DNA from: Eretmocerus hayati
Taxonomy: Eukaryota > Arthropoda > Insecta > Hymenoptera > Aphelinidae
Direction of reading: 5' to 3'
DNA length: 64,000 nt
NCBI GenBank assembly: GCA_029851415.1
Contig: CM056743.1
Location: forward strand, 30,764,405 to 30,828,404
The translations under genes and the position numbers were made by a program. Below the pieces are notes generated by a model, which saw only the letters and a program-made list of their open reading frames with translations, made no database searches and was not told where the DNA came from. Below, one piece after another: positions 11,674 to 22,200 of the stretch (the stretch's first letter is position 1; every line of letters starts with the position of its first letter).

Positions 11674-13206
11674 GTAAAATCACTTTTCTCACATGACATA
11701 TAAATTATAATTATCCTTGAAGTCCCCAACAATTGCAACAATATCACATGGGAAATTCACAATCTCTGAAACTGGTGGACCCTCCCCATGTTCAATTCAA
11801 CTTGTTGGTATTGTACTACATCATACTCTCATGTATTCCCCAATATCTTGGCAGACCATGAGAGGTACCCCCAAGAGTAATGCTCTCAACTTCTGGGTTT
11901 TCAAATCCGTGACGCTTTGAGTAACGGATAATGAGACATAATCAGATGCATAATATGGCCAGGAATGTCTCATATGCCAAGGAAGAAAGCATACCAACAT
12001 TTTCAATTCTGTGATGGTAAAGCATTTCTCATTTTACATGGTACACGGGTGTATTGAAACGGCTTTTTCATACACTAGTCAAGGTCGGTTGGAATGAATA
12101 AATGTGCAGGAATTTTACATAAGGTTCGCATGAACTTTTGAAGCTGAGGAGCTTATCGTATTACGAAGCATGTGTCATTAGAACATTTTCAGTTTACTCA
12201 GGAATCCTATGAGGTTATCTGCTTGTGCATTTGGGGGGCTCCCTATAGCTAGCTTTGTATATTCATAGCTAACATCGTAAGGCCACCATGAGAGTAGTGA
12301 GAAATGTGAGTGAATCATGTGTTTTTTATATAGGTAATCAAGCAACAACATTTTCCTCTTTTTACCTAGCTTGGTGGCTGTGCAATGTATAGCTGCATAA
12401 TGGCCACCAAATCTTTCCAATTCAATTTTGGCCTGGGCAGTAAGCTTCATCCTGATTGAAAGTTGGAAAATTGTCACAGATTTATTCGGTGAGATGAGGA
12501 ATGATTCGCATTCAGCTGTATTTGCCTGTGTTGGGTTACTCATGAGTTGTTTCCCCTTGTTTGTGGCTTTAGTAACATCCGTAATTCATCTGAAAATGTG
12601 CATACATGATCAACTTTGAGGTAGAGTCAAGGATGAAATGTGTACATTACCTAGTCTGGTTATGCGTGAAGCAATCATTTGTCATATCAAAAATGGACAT
12701 AAGATGATGTAGAAGTAGGTTGAATCCTGAGTGATTACAGCCTGACATTGAGATCCGAAACTCCAAATACTGTGTGAGGAGTTGAAGTTATATTTGGACT
12801 TTCAAGGTAATGTTTCAAAGTAGTTTATGAATGACTATGCAAACTCACAACCGAATACATTCATCTCAGCTTCTGATGAGATACACATTACATCAACATT
12901 TAGTAAATCACTTGCGAGGGATTTCATGAGAGGTACAACAGGAACAAACTCTTGCGACACTCATGAGCTGAAAGCAGCTAAATTAGTGGATAAACACTAC
13001 CTACCGCATAAAATCGATCATGTAGTGCATCACTAAAGCAATGATATCTTTGATTCACTTCGTTGCATAGTACTTTTGAAGAAAGCATCTTGGACATCAC
13101 CAAAAAATCCATCGATCTATGCGTTTCGATTTTTTTTTTACTTGCTTTTCAAGCGGCCGTGATCAACGTTGAAAATCTGAAAGTAATATTGTTTCATCAG
13201 TCACCT
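11674..13206. other. Spacer or intron, nothing recognised
   Basis: Short frames on both strands (up to about 121 codons) without domain similarity. If the transposase exon pairing is right, this is the first part of a very long intron. Confidence 0.35.
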
Positions 13207-13960
13207 ACAACTTCGACGGGAAAGGTCTGATCATGAAGATTCTCCCCGGATGTTATTGATCGTTGAAAAATGTAGAAGTTGATTATCTTGCCGAATTTTC
13301 GTGTGATCCTTCCCGCCACAGCCACAAGCTTCGAAAGAAAACTTTGTATTGCATAGGCCGCTTATGGAGATACCGAAGTGTGCGTAAGATGATCTAATCT
13401 TGCAGAAAATGATATAATGTTTCGTGATGAATTTGAACAACAGGGATGAAACATCGAATTGATAGATTTTTACAATGAAACTTTAGAAGCCGTTGTTACC
13501 TGAAATCGGAGACGGGATGTGAAGGTGCGACCACATGAGCAAAACATTTGTCGGGAACGCCTATACCAGCCGTGAGTGCGATAAGGACAGGCTATGTGGC
13601 GCCACTCTTATCTCCTCGTCGCACTCACGGCTTATCGGCGTTCGCGCCAATTGTTTTGCTGCATGTAGCCGCAGCCTGATATCATTTTCTGCAAGATGAG
13701 ATCATCTTACGTCGTAGCCATGTGGCATGATATTTTTCCAATGAATTTTGCACTGGGATAGGGCTAAAGGAAATGAAACAAGCGCACTCTTCGGTACCTC
13801 CATAAGCAGCCTATGCAATATAAATTTTTCTCGTGGAGCTCGTGGCCCCGGCGGGAAGGGTCACACGATAATTCTACAAGATACCAAACTTGTAGATTTG
13901 TGAACGAACTACAACATCCGGTGAGAATTTGTATGATCTGACCTTATTCGTCGAAGTTGT
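13207..13960. repeat. 754-bp palindrome with a perfect central hairpin
   Basis: ACAACTTCGACG (13207) pairs with CGTCGAAGTTGT (ending 13960). Further inverted blocks include GCATAGGCCGCTTATGGAG / CTCCATAAGCAGCCTATGC and ATGATCTAATCTTGCAGAAA / TTTCTGCAAGATGAGATCAT. At the centre a perfect 13-bp stem GCCGTGAGTGCGA (13569-13581) pairs with TCGCACTCACGGC (13619-13631). No coding capacity. Confidence 0.65.
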
Positions 13961-14723
13961 AGATGAGAGTTGTAGATGATGGATTGGAGACGGTTTTTTT
14001 TCATATTTGAAGAGGACGTGGAACTCGTTTGGGTTACCAGGGGGCTCACACTAGTAGCTTATTGTAAGTGTAGGTGGCGACACGTAGAATAAGCCATTGT
14101 TGGCAACACTGATTTCGTGGGTTTTAAATGGACCGCTCGTAGACTAGCCCAAGGAAAGTCTACTCTCAAAAGAGCTCAAAAGCTGAGAGAAGATCTTAAA
14201 AAATCAAATCTCAAAGTTCAATGTGGCTGAACAATTAGAGTTGGTGCATGGTCCAGTAATTCCACGAATAACTATGCTGTTGGGGAAAGAGGTATTTCCC
14301 ATGGATCGTTGTAGGTTTCTTCATATTCAAATAAACGTGTCTAACTGGACACTCTTCATTCAACACTCCGAGTTCCTTACTCCCTTACACATCTTTCTGT
14401 GTCACGAGTCGTCCTCGAGTCGTGTAATGTTCCATTTTCACGAGTCGTTTTGAAAAATTGTGTAATTAATGAAAACCAGCATTTTCATCAGTGAATTGGT
14501 TGTAAAGGAAAAGTTCATTACAAGTAGATCCACCAATAAAGGGGGGGGGGCATGAGTGGCGGATTTTCCACCCACGGTCTTTCGATGATTGAGCCAAGTC
14601 CTTACGCTCGCGGCCAACAAAAGAGGTTGTGAAGGGCAGTATGAAAGGCTCACTCAAAGAGTGGATTGCCGTACAAAGAATATAGCGTTTTGCTGCTGAT
14701 TCACTCCTGTGTATTGTCACTAG

Positions 14724-15668
14724 CCCCCTCCATTCACTTTTTTCAAAAATATAACTTGGCGAGTATGAGTTTGTTCCTCAAAACTTATTGATTTTTATCA
14801 GGTTTTCACTAAAAATGATGATTAATTTAAATCAGCTGTATTACGTAGTTTCAACTCTTGAAAGAAATGAAATCAAAGGAACTATGTCGAGTATTCCTCC
14901 AGGGAAAATACTTATGGCATTGTTTCAACTCGTGAAATGGATGAAATAAATAAGAAACCATGTCGAGAGTTTTTCGAACAAGTTTAATTGTATGAGGTGA
15001 CGGATTCCGAACATTTTGCACGGTCTCTCTTATTCGTTGTTTATTAAAACCAGAACTTGAATTGGAAAAGTTGAAGAAGTCAAGTATAGTTGATTAAAGA
15101 ATCACCCTAATTATTCTCGAAACTGTAGGTTTTTCTTTGAAAATGTGGAGCGAATCACTCGTTGCTCTCTCATGTATTATATGAATTATCATATGAGAGC
15201 CACGAGTGATTCGCTCCACATTTTCCAAGAAAAATCTACATTTTCGAGAATAATTAGCGTGATCACTTGATCAACTATACTTCACTCCTTCAATTTTTCC
15301 AATTCAAGTTCTGGTTTTAATAAACGACGAATAAGATAGACCGTGCCAAATTTTCGAAATCCATAACCTTATATAATCAAACTTGTTCGAAAAACTCTCG
15401 ACATGGTTTCTTTTTCATTCCATTCCTCTCACGAATTGAAAAAGCGCCATACGTATTTGGCCCGGAAAATGGTTGGTCTCTCAAATTTACAGAAATACTT
15501 GACAAAGTTCCTTTGATTTCATTCCTTTCAAGAGTTGAAAGTATGTAATACAGCTGATTTCAATCAATCATCATTTTTATTGTGAAAACCTGATAAAAAC
15601 CAATAAGTTTTGAGGAACAAACTCATACTCGCCAAGTCATACTTTTGAAATAAGTGAATGGAGGGGGG
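14724..15668. repeat. 945-bp foldback element, copy 1 of a two-member family
   Basis: Terminal CCCCCTCCATTCACTTTTT is answered by its complement ending GAATGGAGGGGGG at 15668. The arms are about 455 bp around a centre near 15190. Each arm carries two copies of a module beginning TTTCAACTCTTGA and ending ATGTCGAG about 40 bases later. A second element with the same termini and the same module lies at 39185-39997, sharing ACTTGGCGAGTATG near both ends. No transposase frame inside. Confidence 0.7.
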
Positions 15669-15947
15669 GAAGGATCTAATTTATTTCTTATGAAAATCAA
15701 AATGAGAAATCGACTTCCTTATCTGATCACAGCATATCAGAATCTGTTAATCACATATCCATCTTAGAATATAAACAATTATTTCACTCAGATTATCTAT
15801 TTGATCAAGTTGACTTGGAGCGGCTCTTGATTCACTAGAGAAATTCCCAAATGTTATTTCACCCAAGTATTGATTCTATATTTTTGAACGAGACATTTCT
15901 ATCTCATTCTAGAACCTACCTCATTTATAAGGAATTAGAAAATTTCC

Positions 15948-16157
15948 TTTTCGATACACTGTGCGTAAAAGTGCACTTTGCGCACAGTTTGTCGACTTTT
16001 ACTCACAGTTTATCGAAAAGTATAGTTAGATACACGGGCGTAAAACCTATTATTTGCATCCTCGTGATGATTCCGACCCTCGCCTGCGGCTCGGGCCGGA
16101 AACCCATCACTCGGACGCGAATAAAACGTTTTACGCCCTTGTATCGAAATGTACTAT
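15948..16157 (-). repeat. Twin-hairpin element, copy 2 (inverted)
   Basis: Read on the minus strand this follows the plan of 5134-5342: a hairpin flanked by GGGCGTAAAACG and its complement with the core GGCCCGAGCCGCAGGCGAGG at the tip (16077-16098), then a second hairpin built on TTTTCGATA...CTGTGAG...GCGCA...CGATACA. Stem sequences differ from copy 1 but covary, while the tip is unchanged. Confidence 0.65.
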
Positions 16158-17569
16158 ATAACAATCATAACATCAATGCTTGAACAATATTAGACCTTCC
16201 TTATTCAGAGAGAAAGTTGGGATGTAATGATTGTGATTAAAAATCTCCTGATTTCTCATTGTTCAGGATATGTTTTAGAACCAGAAAATTAATATATCCC
16301 TAGTTACAAACATGACATCAATATTTGGAGTGAAATCGTATTAAGAAATAATACAAGAGGAACAAAAGCCGCTCCAAGTCAACTTTAGTCACAAGATAAT
16401 TTGAGTGTCATAGGTTTTGCTGCCCTATATGAAAAATTGATTTTCTGATAGTCAAAAGTTGTGAGCAGAATTTCAAGCTTCAACTCCTATAAAGTCCAGA
16501 AACCCATATTCCCATCTTATGGAGCGCTTGAATATCTTCTGCGGATTCTGACTAACGATAACTAGAAACTCAACAAAAGTAACATCTGCATAACTATCAC
16601 ACATCATTCCACATGCACACAGTAGACTACATTCTTTACATAATTTTGAATCCAAAAACTACTACAATCAATCTCCCAATGATATTTTGAGGAAAATACA
16701 TGCACTGAGAGAGGGGAGAAATGATGTATCATGACGTCACTCACGGCCTAAAGACACAATCGGCAATTTTTTTCTTGGTCTCGGTAGCTTCCAGATATCC
16801 TTGCGCTACTCCAACACGATATTTCATGGTTTTGAACCATATTTACGTTGTTCCAATGAATAACCAATATGTGTCATATGATAGAAGGCCACGGCGCCAT
16901 GAACAAGCCGGTGTATCTTCCGCATAGCAGCCGTGTCATGCAATCATCTGCATTGCTCGCGAACTTAAACCATCACAATCAGCAGGCACGAGTCACCCAT
17001 AATTATCACACCTCCACATGACCCGGACACTCATTTTCAGCGGGAAGATACGATTCTCTCGCAAAACGCCGGCTACGAGGATTCGTGTGTGGCATATCGA
17101 CAAGCAAGCACGCGTGATGTGGGTGCGCGCTCGTGATGTATATAGCAGCCAAGAGAGACCAGGGCAATGCTGCCGCCTCGACAGGTGCAACTTTTGACTT
17201 TGCAATACGAAATACTGACTTCTGTCACCCCAAAGACGCATATGCCATCTGACGTGCCCTCCCCCCCCCCCCCAACACCCATTCAATACATTCGAAATTT
17301 CGGCTCAATATAGAGTAGAGCCTTAGAATTGGCGCAAAGTCCCTCTCGAGGCGGTTCAGCATCCACAATTCACATGTTGTGAGTGTAATCATAGCCTCCC
17401 CCGAAAGCCTTTGCACTTTCGAGACAGTTCTTGTTTTTGTCGGATCTTTGTCAAGCAAATCACTGACTCTCCGCCAATTCTAAGAGGTTCATCTACATCT
17501 GTATGAAATCTAAAGTAGATTAGGTGAGTTCTGGTGCCGTGGTATAAACTATGCGAGTTTGGGGTGACT
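16158..17569. other. Spacer with a poly(C) tract
   Basis: No gene recognised. A run of about 14 C lies near 17260-17273. Minus-strand frames around 17000-17290 are glycine-rich only because of that tract. Confidence 0.35.
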
Positions 17570-18060
17570 GGGTTCTTGCATTTTTCTGACCCCCTCAAGA
17601 AAATGTTCGGCACATTCGAAAAAATTGAAATAAGTATTATGCGAATATGAAAAGAGCTCGCGAAATTTTTTTCCATCTTGCGAAAATTGTGTAAAGTCAG
17701 GACGATTGACACCCTGTGACGTCACAAGGATACAGTCGTCGACTGCTACTATTCTGAACAATGTTCAAGAAGGGGAGTAAAAAAACCATCTAATTTTTGG
17801 CCAATACCAGCAAATCGAGACAAGTGTTGTGCAGTTGGAAAAATGATTACCCAAAATTTTTTTCATCTCACGCAAATCGTTTGACTTCAGGACGACTTGC
17901 ACCGTGTGACGTCATAGAGATACAGTCGTAGACTCTCAAACAATTGGTCCACGGTCAAAAAAAATTTCGGGAATTTTTTCCCCGATTGCACAATACTTGT
18001 CTGGATTTGCTCGAATTTGCGAAACTTTTTCTTGAGGGGATCAAAAAAATGCAAGACCCC
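17570..18060. repeat. ~490-bp palindromic element with TGACGTCA sites, copy 1
   Basis: The left end GGGTTCTTGCATTTTTCTGA is mirrored by the right end AAAAAAATGCAAGACCCC, and both arms hold the GACCCCCTCAAGAAAA block and a TTCGA-rich block. Inside are two TGACGTCA octamers (17717-17724 and 17907-17914), each near CGTCCTGA or its complement and a GATACAGTCGT motif. A second copy lies at 36349-36839. No coding capacity. Confidence 0.65.
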
Positions 18061-18700
18061 AATTCAGCAGACGTCTTTCGGTGCAGTATACGCCATCCTC
18101 TCAAACGTTGATTGTGGGCGCTTGAGTGGCACGTAGAGAATATTTCAATCTTGTCGCGTACATAACTTGTGGTGGACCGTTATTCTTTGAATGCGTCCGT
18201 CCTCCGAAATTTGGTGATTGCAGAGAAAAGTCTGCGCCTATATTAGCGTATGTCGTGCTTATGCGTAGCGCAGCGTAGGTGCGGCCCATGAGATTTATCC
18301 TGCAATGGGATACGTCGTCTGCATGTTTATTTTTCGGGGAGTTATGTTTTTGCCGGTCAGGATTGAAATGCAAGATTGTGGTATGGGGTAGAGCTGTATC
18401 ACTGTGAATAGTCACCCAAAATCGTGAATAAATTATACTAGAGCGTCCAACGAGCAGATATTTATAAGGTTATTTTCGTAGAAAATCAAGGCGCCCTAGA
18501 CAACACATTGTTCTCTTCTCGGTTTGACGCAGTTTATAGAATTTGAGGTAGGTTTTACACTGAAAAAATCTGTTATCGATTGATCACCAGCCCCACAGTG
18601 CGAATAATACTCTGAGCCCGGGCGTCATTCCAAACCCGTAAGTGAGCACGAATCGTAATATTGATGGTGACCCTTCGTTATCTCTCGAGAACCAAATATG
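18061..18700. other. Spacer, nothing recognised
   Basis: Only short frames on the minus strand. No repeats found other than those annotated on either side. Confidence 0.35.
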
Positions 18701-18714
18701 CTCACCGCGAGGAA

Positions 18715-18837
18715 TGTCAAAACGCTCAGTTGGACGCGAGCGCCACTCACGGCGGCAGAAAGCATTTCCGCCCAAACTGGCCATGAGGTGCCCAGTCTGG
18801 CGCGTGAGTCGCTCGCGGGCGAAAACAATAACAAACC
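18715..18837 (-). repeat. ~120-bp dispersed repeat, copy 1
   Basis: On the minus strand this reads TTTGTTATTGTTTTCGCCCG, then ACTCACGCGCC, a CAGTTTGGGCGGAAATGCTT block and AGTGGCGCTC. The same order occurs on the plus strand at 27068-27185. It is GC-rich compared with its surroundings. The family is unknown. Confidence 0.55.
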
Positions 18838-18892
18838 CCTTCTGGAGAGCAGCGACTTATATACAAATTTTATTATCATATATGATACACAT

Positions 18893-18921
18893 GAGTGGCC
18901 TAGTGGATAGCGGTGTGGCTT
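18893..18921 (+). repeat. 5' part of a tRNA-derived SINE split by the BEL element
   Basis: GAGTGGCCTAGTGGATAGCG resembles a tRNA D-arm and pol III A box (TRGCNNAGYNGG). The sequence is interrupted after GGCTT by the LTR and resumes at 25626 with the remaining part, which carries a B-box-like GGGATTCCAATCCC. The GCTT at the junction is duplicated by the insertion. Confidence 0.6.
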
Positions 18922-19098
18922 TGTTCAGATTTGGAGAGGCGTAATAACTGTTAGGCAGCGATTACAAATTGAAAAACACAAGTTTTATTTGACAATATGT
19001 GTTTCGCTCCGTGGCTCGACGGTAACTACTAAGTTTGACGGGCGACAAACAGATGGCGCTACGGTTGCCATGACGCGTAACTACGACATTTTCGAACA
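18922..19098 (-). repeat. 3' LTR of the BEL element
   Basis: 177 bp, starting TGTTCAGATT and ending TTTTCGAACA on the plus strand. Its copy is at 25449-25625; I see one difference over the whole length. It is short for a BEL/Pao LTR. Confidence 0.92.
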
Positions 19099-19109
19099 TT
19101 CCGCCCACT
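19099..19109 (-). other. Polypurine tract of the BEL element
   Basis: On the minus strand GTGGGCGGAA lies directly before the 3' LTR, the expected place for the plus-strand priming tract. Only mostly purine, but position and length fit. Confidence 0.6.
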
Positions 19110-19270
19110 ATAATTTCTCTAGAAATTATCAAAATTTGAACACAATACAAAGTCCCTATGGAGCGAAAACACAAACATTTCAAAATTCAAGTATGTCGAA
19201 TGTAGTAGATTCGGAATCGAACAAAGTATCATTCACAATATTGAAAATAAGTAGATCAAAAACAATAAAA

Positions 19271-22200
19271 TCATTGTATCAAATCATCATTGTCTTCGTC
19301 GCTTTGGAGTAAAAGAATCAGCTTAGTAATTGGACGGTCCAGTGTTGTTGTTGCGGTGCGTATGGTGACGACGCGCGGAAGATCATCGTTGCTGGGATGA
19401 ATGGCTGTAACTCGAGCCAAGGGCCACTGGGCGGGAGGAGTGTTTTCTGCACGTACGAGTACCAAATCGCCGACTTCGATGGGACGACTTCGGTGATGCC
19501 AAATATGGCGTTGGTTCAGTGTCTGTAAATACTCCCGTGACCACTGGCGCCAAAAGCTCTGAAGCATCTGTTGAGTGATCCGCCAACGTTTCGTGATGGG
19601 GATCCTTTCTTGTTCACAATCTGGTTCTGGAACCAAGTAGGAATCGGATTGTATAAGAAAGTGAGCTGGTGTTAAGCTCTGTAAGTCATTTGGATCATCC
19701 GAAAGAGGTACAAGAGGTCGAGAATTGAGACAAGCTTCAATTTTACATAAAATAGTGGAAAATTCCTCAAAAGTAGGTTTGAATTGTCCAACTATACGTC
19801 TGAGATGATACTTAGTCGACTTGACAACTGCTTCCCAGAGACCACCAAAGTGAGGAGCGCCAGGTGGGTTGAAACGCCAGGTTGTGCCTCGATGTGCCAA
19901 GGTTGTAACGATTTCCTGTGATTGAGTAGAAGCAGCGTTGAGACGAGCCTTGAGCTCCCTGTCAGCTCCTTTGAAGTTGGCAGCTTGGTCACAGATGATT
20001 GTCTTGCAATGGCCTCGACGAGCAACGAAACGATCGAAAGCGGAAAGAAATGTCTCCGTTGTGTAGTCGGACACTGCTTCGAGATGAGATGCTTTTGTAC
20101 TAAGACAGACAAAAATGACTATATATCCTTTGGTTGTTGTACGACCTCTACCACGGCATGGCCGCATGAGAAAAGGTCCAGCATAATCCACGCCAGATTT
20201 GCTGAAAGGACGACTAGGTTGTACTCGTGCTGCTGGGAGATCAGCCATCATCTGTTGTTCTGGATTTGCTCTGTAACGTAAACATCTAAGGCATTTATTT
20301 ATGACCGTTTTGACTCTCAGTCGACCTTTCACAATCCAATACTCTGTGCGGAGCGTACTGAGCGTGAGTTGGATCCCGCCATGAAGAGTTCGTACGTGAC
20401 ATTCGTGAATCAGCAAATCTGTAAATTTACTAAAATATGGTAGTATCAAAGGTTTTTTCTGGTTTCGGTTCAGTAATGAGTTCTCCAAACGTCCACCACA
20501 TCTCAAGAGACCTTGAACCAATACAGGACTCAGCTTGATCAAATTTGACGAATTGGCAACTTGTCGACCAAGCTCGAGATCACGAATCTCTTTTGAAAAG
20601 TGTAAACGTTGCACAATATATATCCAAAATAAACGAGCTCGTCTCCATTCAGCTGCCGAAGGAGTTCCACTTGTACGTTGAATCTTGAACCAATCATGCT
20701 GGAATAATACAGGTTTCAAATCGTGATCATTCTGTTTCTCTCTCACGAATATATCTATGAATTTCAAAATATACATAGTCCCTCCTAGTACTTGAGAAAG
20801 TGAAGAACATCGATCGTACAGAAGAGACCAAAAGGGGTTCACTTTACTTTGATCCACTTCGATTGGATTTAAAATCGGTTTCGGAGCTGCGACAACATGA
20901 GTTGTTGCCTCGGATTTCGATGGTGTCACAAAGTCAGGGCGAGTAATTTCCATCAAAGAAGATGGCCAGTTACATTGCTCATGAGACAACCACTCAGGGC
21001 CGTCCCACCATTGCTTCAAATTCGGTAATTGTGAGGGCAAAACGCCTCGTGAAACATAATCAGCTGGGTTCTCTGCCGTACGAACATGTAACCAACGAGC
21101 ATTGGGCACCAGATTATGGATTTCTGCGCACCTGTTTGCTACATAAGTCGGCCATTTAGACGGAATCTCTTTCAACCAATACAAAACGTTCTTTGCATCA
21201 ACCCAACAAAATATGTCTATTGCGTCATTTTTGAAAGACGTGAGCACTTTTTCAATGCCACGCGACAACTCAAGAGCTGCAGAAAGCTCTAAACGAGGCA
21301 GGCTATCTGACTTGAGTGGCGCGACTCTAGATTTAGATGAAATCAATGCAACTGAAATTCGACCATTAATAATTGATCGTAGATAAATCACGAAACCATA
21401 AGCTAGCTTGGATGCATCAGCGAATCCATGGATTTGCAACGATGCGGAATCTGGCTTGTAACCTAACCAACGTGGAATCTTGATCGAAGCTAGAGACGGG
21501 AGTTCATTGTACCAAATTTTCCATTCTTCAGCGAGGTATGGTGGCAATGGATCATCCCAACTCAACTGCTGGTTCTCACCACTGTCAAGAACTGTATTGT
21601 GAAGCCAAAGCTTCTGTAAAAAGATTTTAGCAAAAACAACAACAGGAGAAACAAGTCCAAGGGGATCGTATAATTTGGCTATTTGAGAAAGAACCAGTCT
21701 TTTTGTCCATTGAGCTACGTTAGAGTCATGATTGATTTTGAAGATGAAATTGTCTGGCTTTGGTTGCCACTTCAGACCAAGAATTGCAAATGAAGTATCT
21801 TCACCAAGTGAACGGCATGTTTCACTGGCTAAAGCATCATCAGGTAAATCAGACAAAATAGAAGGTTCATTGGACAGCCACTTGCGCAAATTGAAACCGC
21901 CCACTTTGCAGAGTTCCGTCACCTCAATTTGTTTCTGCTTGGCTTCTTCAATTGAGTGACCACCCGAACTAACGTCATCCATGTATGTTTCATTTTCAAG
22001 GGCGTCAGACCCTAGAGGGAATCGAGATTTTTCATCTTTGGCTAATTGAATTCTAACTCGATTGGCTTGAAATGGACTAGGACTCGTCAATTTATAAATC
22101 ATGACCGGGTGTGACTCATCAAAACGCCACAAAATGAGTTGATAATTTTGGTCCTCTGGAGCAACCCAGATTTGACGATACATTTTCTCAACATCAGCAA

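Noticed and set aside
12178..12543. 121-codon minus-strand frame as a gene
   Set aside because: No domain similarity, no splice or start context, and amino-acid composition typical of chance frames in AT-rich DNA.
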